The notes under the pieces were generated by a model. It was given only the letters and a program-made list of their open reading frames with translations, was not told where the DNA came from and searched no databases. The position numbers were made by a program, and so were the translations under genes. From NCBI GenBank assembly GCA_022450395.1, contig JAKUQE010000023.1:1-46682 (forward strand): 46,682 nucleotides of DNA, written 5' to 3'. Origin of the DNA: Dehalococcoidia bacterium (GTDB lineage Bacteria > Chloroflexota > Dehalococcoidia > Lucifugimonadales > UBA3495). This document shows, in pieces, positions 1-7,821 of the stretch. The stretch's first letter is position 1. The number at the start of each line of letters is the position of its first letter.

Positions 1-228
1 GAGTTGATCGTAATCATGGAGGGTACTCTGGAAGTGCGCATCGATGGGGAAACCCACATTGTCCCAACGAACCATACCGTGGCCATCCCACCCGGCGCGG
101 AGCACGCGTTCACGGTCATTGGCGATCAGGCCGCCGAGATGTTGGTGTTCTTCCCCGCCTTGGACCCTTATTCGGAGGAACACACCCATTACCTGGAAGG
201 CGCCCGTCCGGCCTCGGTCAAAGATTGA
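1..228 (+). CDS. Cupin-domain protein, C-terminal part (cut by window start)
   Basis: The frame is open from base 1, so the gene begins before the window. The visible 75 residues run through a small beta-barrel pattern: a GTLEVRIDGE strand pair, then the second cupin motif as IPPGAEHAFTV, with Pro-Pro-Gly, Glu and His in the usual metal-binding spacing. The tail (LDPYSEEHTHYLEGARP) is polar and probably lies outside the barrel. Cupins of this size are single-domain metal-binding proteins, often dioxygenase- or isomerase-like or sugar-binding, so the substrate cannot be told. It reads in the same direction as the flavin oxidoreductase 165 bp downstream, but a separate ribosome binding site and gap argue against tight coupling. 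Confidence 0.75.
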   Translation, partial: ELIVIMEGTLEVRIDGETHIVPTNHTVAIPPGAEHAFTVIGDQAAEMLVFFPALDPYSEEHTHYLEGARPASVKD

Positions 229-393
229 ATTACCTGAATCGCTTGGCCCTGGTTACCGTGACGTTGGTTTCGCGGCTGGTGATGAAGGTCTCGGACTGGC
301 CGGACAGTGCCGTACAGGTAGCCCAGGGGCGGCGGCGGACCGTCCCGCCGGTGTAGAATTGACCCGTCCGGCCGACAGCGATAGGAGGCTCTC

Positions 394-1563
394 ATGAAGG
401 ATCATGTTGACGTCTACTTCCACTCCCAACAGCCCTACTCCCACGTCAAGGAAGAGGACATCAGCCGGTACGATTCCGGGCGTCTGGATTTTCCCAACAC
501 CTATTTCGATCCCGAGAAGGCCCACGCGCTATACAACCAGTACCATGAACAATATGTGTTGGCTGACGAAGAGGGAGTCGACGGCATCATGACCAACGAG
601 CATCACTCCGCTTTTTGGAACATGAAGCCCTCGGCCAATCTTGACGCCGCCGTTATCTGCAAAATCACTCATAAAGTCAAGATCGCGATCTTGGGAAATA
701 TTCTCCCGATCAGCGACCCGGTGCGTATGGCGGAAGAACTGGCCATGCTGGACTGCTATTCCGGAGGGCGGCTGGTGTCTGGGTTCGTACGTGGCGGGGC
801 GGTGGAGACGCTGGTAGCTGGTCTAGACCCCACGGAGAACCGGGAGCGGTTTGAAGAGGCCCATGACCTGATCATGCAGTGTTGGACTAAGCCTGGCCCG
901 TTCCGTTGGGAGGGCAAATACTACCATCGCCGGATTGTGAACCCTTGGGTATTGCCCATCCAAAAACCCCACCCACCCATATGGTTTCCCGGCGGCAGCA
1001 GCCCCGAAAGCGTGATGTGGGCCGCCAATCGAGGTTACACCTACGTGAACCTGGGCGCCTTGATGGACTTGACTCTGGAACTCAAGCAGATCTACATCGA
1101 TACTGCCCACCAGGCCGGATTCAATCCCGGACCGGAGCACTTTGGCTACCAACTCCGGGCGGTGGTGGCGGACACCGACGAAAAGGCCCAGGAGATCGGA
1201 CGAGGTTTCTTGTGGAACGTGGAACATCGGATGCGGGGGCCGGCGGAGCATAACGACCCGCCGGGATACCAGTCCCGAGTTGCCAGTGAATTAAACAGGC
1301 GCCGGGCCGGGGGTCCGGCAAGAAGAATGACCTACGAAGACCTGCAGGAAGTCGGCGCCATCGTCGTCGGCAGCCCGGATACGGTGATCAAGAAATTGGC
1401 CAACACGGTGGAGCAGCTTAACCCCGGCTATCTGATCCTGATCGGCAGCGACGGCAGCATCGCCCACAAGGATGTCATGCGTTCTATCGAACTGCTGGGC
1501 CGGGAGGTGATTCCAGCTTTGCACGAAATAAAGCTGCAGGCCTACGACTCTCCTAACCTGTAA
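394..1563 (+). CDS. LLM-class (luciferase-like) flavin-dependent oxidoreductase
   Basis: A 389-residue protein of the bacterial luciferase-like TIM-barrel superfamily, whose members use reduced FMN or F420 to oxidise or reduce organic substrates. The N-terminal half has the family hallmark TNEHHSAFW (residues 67-75), followed by LGNILPISDPVRMAEELAMLD and the SGGR turn typical of the class. The middle region (IQKPHPPIWFPGG) is the conserved strand before the substrate pocket, and VGSPDTVIKKL near the C terminus is the usual late helix. The start is fixed by AGGAGG at 383-388, five bases before ATG. No flavin reductase lies beside it. Substrate unknown; alkanal, alkanesulfonate or heterocycle oxidation are all possible in this family. 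Confidence 0.88.
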   Translation: MKDHVDVYFHSQQPYSHVKEEDISRYDSGRLDFPNTYFDPEKAHALYNQYHEQYVLADEEGVDGIMTNEHHSAFWNMKPSANLDAAVICKITHKVKIAILGNILPISDPVRMAEELAMLDCYSGGRLVSGFVRGGAVETLVAGLDPTENRERFEEAHDLIMQCWTKPGPFRWEGKYYHRRIVNPWVLPIQKPHPPIWFPGGSSPESVMWAANRGYTYVNLGALMDLTLELKQIYIDTAHQAGFNPGPEHFGYQLRAVVADTDEKAQEIGRGFLWNVEHRMRGPAEHNDPPGYQSRVASELNRRRAGGPARRMTYEDLQEVGAIVVGSPDTVIKKLANTVEQLNPGYLILIGSDGSIAHKDVMRSIELLGREVIPALHEIKLQAYDSPNL

Positions 1564-1580
1564 CTGGGGCGGTGTCCCGG

Positions 1581-1763
1581 TTAGGGGGGCGTATAGTTCA
1601 CCGTGAGCTTGGGCCGTTCTCCCTTCTTCCGGGTTTCACTGGAATGGAAGTCCGCCCCGTTCGTTGAGTTGTCGACGAAGACCCAACCTTCGTTGAGTTG
1701 GCCGTTAGACCAAAGCTGAAGGCTGTCCGTCACGTCCAAGCTTTGGAAACCGGATCTGGTCAT
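1581..1763 (-). pseudogene. C-terminal remnant of the pilin/PKD-like surface protein (DNRLRE-like domain end)
   Basis: This 60-residue open stretch is the natural end of the long repeat protein directly upstream on the minus strand, but in another frame. It contains SLDVTDSLQLW, GWVFVDNSTNGADFHSSE and RPKLTVNYTPP, which are the last strands of a DNRLRE-type carbohydrate/adhesion domain whose first half (DAYMESDDEDDNFGDRRSLN to SATLTLRVSN) lies in the upstream frame. Translating the remnant frame upstream of its first Met still gives domain-like sequence back to about position 1810, so the frame change sits near 1800-1815, in a GGGACGGG context. It probably has no independent start and should be read as part of one interrupted gene spanning 1581-4545. 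Confidence 0.7.
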
Positions 1764-4165
1764 CGGGAATCGGCCAACCGGCGTGGCCGCGTGGGAGCCC
1801 GTCCCGCAGCGCCTTCATCGCTCCAGTTAACATCATCGCGCTGCTCGTCCCAGGTCACTTCGGACTCCTTCCAAGATTCAATGATGCGGTAGACGGTTGG
1901 GTCCTCATTCGTCGTGTTGGACACCCGCAACGTCAGTGTGGCGCTGTTGATGGTGGACCCAAGTGGGATCTGGCCGGCGCCGTTGCCGAAGATGTTTGGG
2001 AACTTTAAGACAGCGTGATTATGGGGACGTCCGTCAACATTCAGTGACCGGCGGTCGCCGAAGTTGTCATCTTCGTCGTCTGATTCCATATAGGCGTCAT
2101 CGGTTTCGGAGACGTCGCCCTGACCGTCACCCTTTTGGAAAGTAACTTCTTCGTCCGAGGCTGGGGTTACCGTGAGGTTGATCGACGCGCTGCCCACCGC
2201 TCCCTGACTATCCGTGGCCGTAAGGGTGACGATGTGGCTGCCTGCGCCTAAGGACACGATGATAGACGTTCCGGTCCCGATCTGACCGGCTCTTCCCTGG
2301 TGTGGAGTTCCAACTTGGCCGGTCAGATCGCCGTCTTCGGCGTCTGAACCAGAGCCGGCAAATCCGATGGATTCCGAGGCCTGCAAGGTGGAGCCATCGC
2401 CGGGGATATTTATGGACGCTGATGGCTGCGTATTAATGTTGGTATCGATCGACGCGGTGGCAGACACTCCCTGATTGTCCGTAGCCGTGAGGGTGATAGT
2501 GTGGGCGCCGGCGTCATGGGACACGCTTATCGACGTTCCGGTCCCGATCTGACCGGTCAAGTTAGTACTCCACACCAGTGAAGCGCCGGTCAATACACCG
2601 TCCTCGGCGTCCAAACCGGACCCGCTAAAATCGATCGTTTCGGTGGTCAGGAAAGTAAAGCCATCGTCGGGGTCGCTGATGGACGCCGTCGGCGGTGTAT
2701 TCACGGTAAGGTTGATCGAGTGACTGCCCGTTGATCCGAGGCTATCCGTAGCGGTAAGTGTAATGGTGTGGTTGCCTCCCCCAAGGGAAAGGCTTATCGA
2801 TGTTCCGGTCCCGATCTGACCCGCCAGGCTGGAACGCCACACCAAAGAAAAACCCGTCAATTCTCCATCCTCGGGATCAGATCCCGTGCCGGTGAAGTTG
2901 ATCGTGTCGGTGGTCAGGTAGTTGAAGACATCGTCCGGGGTGTTGATGGACGCCGTGGGCGCGTCGTTACCGGGCGGCGGACCTACTGTGATGCTGATAG
3001 ATTCGTTGCCCGTGGCACCCTGGCTGTCGGTGGCGGTGAGAGTGATGAGATGGATGCCGGCGCTAAGGGAGATATTTATGGATTCCCCGTCGCCAATGGT
3101 CCCGTCCAGGTCCGAAGTCCATACCAGAAACGAACCGGATAGTGAACCGTCTTCAGCATCCGACCCGGTCCCGGCAAAGCTGATGGTATCGGTGGTCAGA
3201 TAGACAAAAACATCGTCAGGGATATTTATCGATGCCGTTGGGGCCTCGTTTGTTGGAGCCTCGTTCACCGTAATGGTTACCGTAGCGGTCCCGATGTCTC
3301 CTTGGCTGTCCGTGGCCAGCAGAGAGATGATTTGGTTTCCCGCGCTCAACGAAGCGCTAAAGGAACCCCCTATCCCGATCTGACCGTCGATGTTGGAGGT
3401 CCATACCAAGGCGTCCCCAGAAAGCTGGCCGTCCTGGGCATCGAAGGCAGAGCCGGTAAAAGTGATGCTGTCGGATGTCAGAAAGGTGACGTTGCCCGCC
3501 GGGGCGCTGATGGATGCCACCGGGCGCGAATTGAAAGGCGTCGGCGAATTGACCGAAACGTTGATGGAAGCGGTGTCGAAGGCCCCCCCACTATCTTTTG
3601 CTTTGAGGGTGATGACGTGGTCGCCAACGCTCAGAGAGGCGTCTAAAGGAGATCCAATGCCTATCTGACCGTTGATGCTGGAAGTCCACACCAAGGAATT
3701 CCCCGACAGTTGGCCGTCCTCGCCGTCCAAGCCGGTGCCGGTGAATCTGATGCTGCTGCTGGATGGGAAAGTCGATCCATCCGAGGGACTGGTGATCAAT
3801 GCTGTAGGACGGGTATTGCCAGGAATGTTCGGTGTCGGCACCGGCTCGCCCGGTCCCTGTATGTCTTGTACGAATCCTTGAATCTTGGGGAAGTGGGCGA
3901 AAAGGGTTTGGACCTTGCCTTCATGATCTATATAAAACGTATAGGACCCGGCGCCACCCGGTACATTGTCACTGGATGCGGACGCCGGTACTTTCTGCAG
4001 CCAACCTGCATCCACCAATGCCTGCATGTCCAGGAAATAGTACCTTGCGTCAACGAAATAGGCATGGCCGCGAAAGCTGACTTCAACGGTGGTCCAAGTG
4101 TCTTCGCCCGGCTCGCGAATGCCGTCCCCGTCGTCGTTCCACGCGGTGGTGCCGTCTTGCCCCAC
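1760..4165 (-). CDS. Main body of pilin-like surface protein: six Ig/PKD-like repeats plus DNRLRE-like domain (frameshifted at both ends)
   Basis: This 801-residue frame carries the body of a secreted or pilus-associated protein. Residues 1-115 continue the globular part of the pilin-like head encoded in the next frame upstream. From residue 117 (about 3817 down to 2165) there are six tandem repeats of about 85-95 residues, each with PTASI..P, a DAEDG acidic turn, a LVWTS..GQIG strand pair and LTATDSQG, as in PKD/cadherin-like beta-sandwich repeats. A Thr/Ser-rich DNRLRE-like segment follows. The visible start Met is not the real start: the same frame reads WLPAGPDWNPLGGSQGADLL upstream of it, so a frameshift near 4200-4240 joins it to the pilin N terminus. 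Repeat six carries a local inversion (see 2278-2330). Likely role: cell-surface adhesion or polysaccharide binding. Confidence 0.72.
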   Translation of the reverse strand: MGQDGTTAWNDDGDGIREPGEDTWTTVEVSFRGHAYFVDARYYFLDMQALVDAGWLQKVPASASSDNVPGGAGSYTFYIDHEGKVQTLFAHFPKIQGFVQDIQGPGEPVPTPNIPGNTRPTALITSPSDGSTFPSSSSIRFTGTGLDGEDGQLSGNSLVWTSSINGQIGIGSPLDASLSVGDHVITLKAKDSGGAFDTASINVSVNSPTPFNSRPVASISAPAGNVTFLTSDSITFTGSAFDAQDGQLSGDALVWTSNIDGQIGIGGSFSASLSAGNQIISLLATDSQGDIGTATVTITVNEAPTNEAPTASINIPDDVFVYLTTDTISFAGTGSDAEDGSLSGSFLVWTSDLDGTIGDGESINISLSAGIHLITLTATDSQGATGNESISITVGPPPGNDAPTASINTPDDVFNYLTTDTINFTGTGSDPEDGELTGFSLVWRSSLAGQIGTGTSISLSLGGGNHTITLTATDSLGSTGSHSINLTVNTPPTASISDPDDGFTFLTTETIDFSGSGLDAEDGVLTGASLVWSTNLTGQIGTGTSISVSHDAGAHTITLTATDNQGVSATASIDTNINTQPSASINIPGDGSTLQASESIGFAGSGSDAEDGDLTGQVGTPHQGRAGQIGTGTSIIVSLGAGSHIVTLTATDSQGAVGSASINLTVTPASDEEVTFQKGDGQGDVSETDDAYMESDDEDDNFGDRRSLNVDGRPHNHAVLKFPNIFGNGAGQIPLGSTINSATLTLRVSNTTNEDPTVYRIIESWKESEVTWDEQRDDVNWSDEGAAGRAPTRPRRLADSR
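2278..2330. repeat. 13-bp perfect inverted repeats flanking an inverted 27-bp segment
   Basis: CGATCTGACCGGC (2278-2290) and GCCGGTCAGATCG (2318-2330) are exact reverse complements around a 27-bp core (2291-2317). In the current orientation the minus-strand gene reads QVGTPHQGR through the core. On the plus strand the same core reads SSLVWSSNL, which is the sequence the other five repeats have at this place (for example ASLVWSTNL, FSLVWRSSL). The core has therefore been flipped relative to the gene, with the reading frame kept because 27 is a multiple of three. Confidence 0.88.
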
Positions 4166-4545
4166 GTGCAGCAGATCAGCTCCTTGGCTACCTCCCAGAG
4201 GGTTCCAGTCGGGGCCAGCGGGGAGCCATCATCCTTATGATCGAAGGGACCCACCTCGTCAACACCCTCGACGCCTGCTTCCCCCCTAGTGATACGGCCA
4301 TCTTGGCTGGTTTCATTCCTGCCGATGATGGGATACTGTCTACTCCCCAGGAACGGATCGTTGTGCAAGTCTGAGTACCAAGCGCTGACCGCCGACTGAA
4401 TGATCGCTAGATCGGCGATGTAAGACTGTTCGGTGGCCTGGCGCAGGAACTCGTTGACGCGGGGAATGGCGACCGCCGCCAGCACCCCTAAGATGGCGAT
4501 GACCACAACCAATTCAACTAAAGTGAAGCCTTTCTGCGCTTTCAA
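3928..4545 (-). CDS. Type IV pilin-like N-terminal part of the surface protein (frameshifted)
   Basis: The protein opens with MKAQKGFTLVELVVVIAILG, a textbook class III signal: basic leader, G/F prepilin peptidase cleavage site, Glu at mature position 5, and a hydrophobic helix reaching about residue 28. Residues 30-95 form the alpha/beta head (IADLAIIQSAVSAWYSD, typical of pseudopilins). After about residue 88 (DDGSPLAPTG) this frame turns into low-quality Cys/Arg/Trp-rich sequence, while another frame continues sensibly into the 801-residue repeat protein. One frameshift between about 4165 and 4240 explains both. The intact product would be a pilin-anchored adhesin of nearly 1,000 residues, exported by a type IV pilus or type II secretion machinery not seen in this window. 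Confidence 0.75.
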   Translation of the reverse strand: MKAQKGFTLVELVVVIAILGVLAAVAIPRVNEFLRQATEQSYIADLAIIQSAVSAWYSDLHNDPFLGSRQYPIIGRNETSQDGRITRGEAGVEGVDEVGPFDHKDDGSPLAPTGTLWEVAKELICCTWGKTAPPRGTTTGTAFASRAKTLGPPLKSAFAAMPISLTQGTISWTCRHWWMQVGCRKYRRPHPVTMYRVAPGPIRFI

Positions 4546-4734
4546 CAGAACTTCCCTTGCTCCGTACCTTGACCAGACTACTTCTTTATCTACATAACAC
4601 TTTAGGCTAGCTCAACCGCTAACACATCATCCGCAAAGGTGATTTTCGGGTGAGATAATAGGTAGCCGGACAATGCGGGATGTCCCCCGGCAACTGCCTC
4701 GAAATAGCTTTTTAGGGCGCATTGGCGCGTACAT

Positions 4735-5049
4735 CTACGGGGCCTCACCCAGCGCTACCGGAGCGCCGCCAAGCAGCCATTTTGTACGGGGGAGACCAGC
4801 CACGATGGCCGCCAGCACGATAATGGTGGCGCAACACGCGATCCAGCCAGGCCAGACCATCCAAGCGCCGGCCACCGCGACTAAGTGCAACGCAATCTCC
4901 AGCAAGACTCGGAGTGGGCCCGGCGTGGCTACAATGATCTGCTTTTTGTCTCCTGGAGTTGAGAAGACCAATGGGAGCCCGGTCAGGATGAGCAGAGCGG
5001 GGAATATTAGCCAGACGGACAACTGGGCGGCAACCCACGGGCCGGTCAC
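4735..5049 (-). CDS. Small multi-span membrane protein, YrdB/DUF2568-like
   Basis: The 104-residue frame shown starts at GTG, but the same frame upstream (to about 5100) encodes LRFLAEIIAW, which resembles the first helix of the YrdB/DUF2568 family; the family then repeats this pattern as LRVLLEIALHLVAVAGAW. Three to four membrane helices can be seen, ending with GLPRTKWLLGG. No ATG, GTG or TTG lies in frame between that helix and the upstream stop, so either an unusual start is used or the start was lost. It sits just downstream of the lipoprotein gene on the same strand and overlaps the frame of that gene's read-through tail. Function of the family is unknown. Confidence 0.5.
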   Translation of the reverse strand: MTGPWVAAQLSVWLIFPALLILTGLPLVFSTPGDKKQIIVATPGPLRVLLEIALHLVAVAGAWMVWPGWIACCATIIVLAAIVAGLPRTKWLLGGAPVALGEAP

Positions 5050-5270
5050 CCATGCGATGATTTCCGCCAGGAAACGCAGCCCCGGCGTGAGCGGAGTGTC
5101 GAAGGGATGATGGAACGTGGACCGGCTGGCCTGCTCTATGGGGTTGCCACCACAAATGCCAATTAACTCTCCTAGCGCACCGGTTTCGCGGTCAGTGCTA
5201 TCCGTACCTCAACTTCATCGCCCAGTGTGAGGACCAAACCGGCCGTTGGCGGGCTTATACCCAGGTCGTC

Positions 5271-6521
5271 CTAGCTGAATTTGGTCCGGCCAAGAATGGT
5301 TATCACGTCTCCTTTGTCCTGGACCGTGACGTTGAAGCCCAATGGAAACTCGGCGCCACGGATATTGAGGGTTCCGGCGATCTGAGCTTTGACTTCTTTT
5401 CCCTCCGGGAAGCCTTGGGGCAACGCCCCTACATCCAGGAGAGTGAAGATTGCCTTGGGGTCGTCTGGAAACATAGCGTTCCGGACGTAACGGTCGCGAA
5501 ACCTCTGGTCGCTCTTCAACTGATGCAAGTTGATCACAACCGACGACGGACGTCCATCCAGGTGAATATCTCCGGACAGGGCGGTCGTGTGCATCTCGGC
5601 ATGGTGGGGCAGGGGAATCAGAGCCAGTTGCTCGCGTACCCTGAATGTGGCTCCGGAGTCTTCCGTGACGACGAAAGTGATTCCGTCGTAGGCGCCGGTT
5701 TTCCTTTCAGTGTCGAAGTCGGGTGGCGCCGCGACGGTTCCGCTTGACGGCGGGGGACCTTGACCCTGACCTCCACCCCTTCCTCCGCGGCCCCCGCGCC
5801 CACCGGTGCGGCCGGCAGACATCAGTCCTCCCAACTCCGGCGTGATCAGGACCGATTGGGCGGTTATGCCGCCGTCAGAACTCTCTATTCCGGTCACAGT
5901 GACAAGCTGGCCTCGAGACAATCGTTCCGTTGACACCGGTGCGGGCATCATGAAGGCTGTTGACGTAGTGTCGATCGTCGCAGTGCGAGAACCCAGCTTC
6001 GTGTTGATCATGATGCTGCCATCGTCGATCTTTTCGATGGTGCCCACCAGCGCCCGGCCCGCCCTCCCTAGTTGGAAGTCGCCTTGATCCTGAAACAGGC
6101 TTGTATTTTCAAGGGAGACGATCACGGCGCGGGCGGCGATTCCGGACTCAGTCTCCTGGCCCATGGCAGTAACGCGCTGGCCGATGTCCAAGTCCTTTAG
6201 CGAGCTAGCCGCGAATTCTTGAATAACGGAGTCCGCGGTTAGGTGGACCGAGGTGGAGCCTTCCAACGTCTGGACAGAAATGAAGTCACCATCGACTTCT
6301 CTGACGATGCCGACGACTACGACCCTGATCCCGGATGGCGCTGGTGGGATGGGAGTGTTGGAGACTGTTGGCGAGGGCGCTTGGGTGGCAGTCTCAACGA
6401 TCGGAGACTTTGTAGCTAGTTCGGTGATGGTAGCGCAGGAAACCAAGGATAATGTGGCGAGGGAGGCCAGGAATACTACCCAGCCGTACTTAAACCTGGG
6501 GCCAGCAGGAATCTTCATCAT
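5271..6521 (-). CDS. Lipoprotein with DUF5666-like domains and C-terminal YceI domain, ended early by an amber codon
   Basis: The 416-residue product has a lipoprotein signal (hydrophobic stretch, lipobox LVSC with Cys29), a Pro/Thr-rich linker, two DUF5666-like OB barrels (about 65-137 and 157-226; each with GTIEKIDDG-type and G..VTVTG strands), a Gly/Arg-rich linker (GGRGGRGGRGG) and a YceI lipocalin-like domain from about residue 278. YceI proteins bind isoprenoid-type lipids in the periplasm or outside the cell. The frame stops at TAG (5273-5271) right after GRTKFS, where the family normally has Trp. Reading on in the same frame gives DDLGISPPTAGLVLTLGDEV and IALTAKPVR, the expected last two strands, stopping at 5172. 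A single TGG to TAG change would explain this. Confidence 0.8.
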   Translation of the reverse strand: MMKIPAGPRFKYGWVVFLASLATLSLVSCATITELATKSPIVETATQAPSPTVSNTPIPPAPSGIRVVVVGIVREVDGDFISVQTLEGSTSVHLTADSVIQEFAASSLKDLDIGQRVTAMGQETESGIAARAVIVSLENTSLFQDQGDFQLGRAGRALVGTIEKIDDGSIMINTKLGSRTATIDTTSTAFMMPAPVSTERLSRGQLVTVTGIESSDGGITAQSVLITPELGGLMSAGRTGGRGGRGGRGGGQGQGPPPSSGTVAAPPDFDTERKTGAYDGITFVVTEDSGATFRVREQLALIPLPHHAEMHTTALSGDIHLDGRPSSVVINLHQLKSDQRFRDRYVRNAMFPDDPKAIFTLLDVGALPQGFPEGKEVKAQIAGTLNIRGAEFPLGFNVTVQDKGDVITILGRTKFS

Positions 6522-6681
6522 CGGCTAGTTTTCATCCTTGATTTACGGCGGGGCAGCCGTAGTGCAGTACGTCCGAATAGGTGCGGCGATCGCTGTTTGG
6601 AGCGGGCACAGCGGAAAAGTCGCGACTATTTTATCATGCCAGATTCGGATAAAAGGTTCTCAGGGAAGAATCATCTGCCAG

Positions 6682-7263
6682 TTATGACTCGCGGGGTATC
6701 GGGTCTCCGAGGACGTGCATCAGGCGGTTGGCCCATCCGAACAACGATGCCGTGAGTACCAGGTCGAAGATCTCGTCCATGCCCAGGCCCGCGTCCTTGA
6801 GTTGTCGCACGTCAGCCTCGCCGGCCTCGGACGGGCATTCGGAGAGCTTGGTGGCGAAATTGAAGATTGCTTTCTGGCGCGGGTCTAGCTCCGAGTCTTC
6901 GCCCGCACCGAATATGCCTTCGATCACTGTCTCGTCTTTGGCTAACTGGTTGTACCGGTTTGAGTGGACCGCCGCGCAATAGATGCACCGGTTGACCAAC
7001 GACGCCGCCACCGCCCCCAACTCCGTCTCCGTTCGGGAGAGCCCGCCGTGGCTGTACATGATTCCGTTAAACAGGGGTGTCCGCTCTTTCAGTGTTTGGG
7101 GGTCGTGGGCCAGGACCAACACGTAAGCCCCTACGCCCGTGTCCGAGGGGGTCACCTTCATGGCTTCAAGCTGTTCTTCACTGGCCTTGTCCAGTTCAAC
7201 CGGCGTCACTCTAGGCTTCCAGAAGGGAACAACCGTGGTGAAATCCGTGATCGGTTCGGTCAT
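6682..7263 (-). CDS. Peroxidase-related AhpD/CMD-fold enzyme
   Basis: A 193-residue alkylhydroperoxidase-D/carboxymuconolactone-decarboxylase-fold protein. The active-site motif is intact: Glu in ETELGAVA (about 81), then CIYCAAVH with Cys93, Cys96 and His100, the EXnCXXCXXXH proton relay of AhpD-type peroxidases. The C-terminal half repeats a helical pattern (DPRQKAIFNFATKL, LGMDEIFDLVLTASLFGWANR) seen in the uncharacterised peroxidase-related branch. Its start overlaps the stop of the next gene upstream (7260-7263), so the two are translationally coupled and probably act as a pair. Likely role: reduction of organic or lipid hydroperoxides formed by the many flavin and oxygen enzymes of this region; substrate unproven. 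Confidence 0.85.
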   Translation of the reverse strand: MTEPITDFTTVVPFWKPRVTPVELDKASEEQLEAMKVTPSDTGVGAYVLVLAHDPQTLKERTPLFNGIMYSHGGLSRTETELGAVAASLVNRCIYCAAVHSNRYNQLAKDETVIEGIFGAGEDSELDPRQKAIFNFATKLSECPSEAGEADVRQLKDAGLGMDEIFDLVLTASLFGWANRLMHVLGDPIPRES

Positions 7264-7754
7264 GCGGCTTCCGCCATGAGTCTCAACCCTTTTACCACGC
7301 GCACCTGGTAACTTACGAACGCGATCAGCTCGGACAGCCGAACGATGTCAGGCTCAAGGATCCCGGCCGACTTCAGAGCCGCGATATCCGCTTCGGCGGC
7401 ACGCTTGGGATCAACGGTGACCAGGTCGGTGTGCCGGAGTATGGCCCGGGTGCGTTGGTCATCGGCTCCGTCGAAGGCGGGGTCGGCTATCGCCTGCGTT
7501 CCACCGCTATCGGGGATCATGGCTTCATAGTGACGCGCCAACGTCTCTTCATGGTTCAACCGGGCCATCCGGCAGGCCAAGGCGGCCCTTTCGGCGTGAC
7601 TGAGCCCCCCAGGAGGTTCCGGCTTAAGGGCGGCGTCGTGGGATGCCTGGGTCAGCTGCATGACGTCGCTCCGGCCGGCTAGCACTGCCGCCAACGGGTG
7701 ATCGGCGGCGATGCCGGCCGCTTCTACGACGACCGATCTGAATATGTCATCCAT
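7260..7754 (-). CDS. CMD-domain protein, partner of the downstream AhpD-like enzyme
   Basis: A 164-residue helical protein of the carboxymuconolactone-decarboxylase fold that resembles the Avi_7170-type CMD proteins, which occur as a neighbouring pair with an AhpD-like enzyme (Avi_7169-type). Visible features are DHPLAAVLAGRSDVMQLTQA near the N terminus, LSHAERAALACRMARLN (about 51-67) where CMD proteins carry their core helix, and LSELIAFVSYQVRVVKGLR at the end. It has a Cys at about 61 but no CXXC, so it probably lacks peroxidase activity by itself and may be the structural or regulatory half of a heteromer. The gene overlaps the next by 4 bp. Confidence 0.75.
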   Translation of the reverse strand: MDDIFRSVVVEAAGIAADHPLAAVLAGRSDVMQLTQASHDAALKPEPPGGLSHAERAALACRMARLNHEETLARHYEAMIPDSGGTQAIADPAFDGADDQRTRAILRHTDLVTVDPKRAAEADIAALKSAGILEPDIVRLSELIAFVSYQVRVVKGLRLMAEAA

Positions 7755-7821
7755 ACGCGGTTTCCGTCAAGAGCAGAGGGCAGTGGAAAAAAGTTGTGCC
7801 CACTACGCCCTGATGCTCTGG

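Noticed and set aside
2165-3817. Regular tandem repetition of about 275 bp resembling a repeat array
   Set aside because: It is the DNA level of six protein repeats in one coding frame, diverged at the third codon positions, not a CRISPR or satellite array.
2768-4289. Plus-strand open frames across the pilin/repeat gene
   Set aside because: Compositionally odd shadows of the minus-strand gene; the minus strand shows recognisable pilin and repeat motifs.
4745-5155. 136-codon ATG frame overlapping the YrdB-like gene
   Set aside because: His/Arg/Pro-rich low-quality sequence; the overlapping frame has clear membrane helices with a family pattern.
6629-6654. AT-rich inverted repeat TTTTATC/GATAAAA between the CMD and lipoprotein genes
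   Set aside because: Only seven base pairs with a twelve-base loop; too weak to call an operator or terminator.
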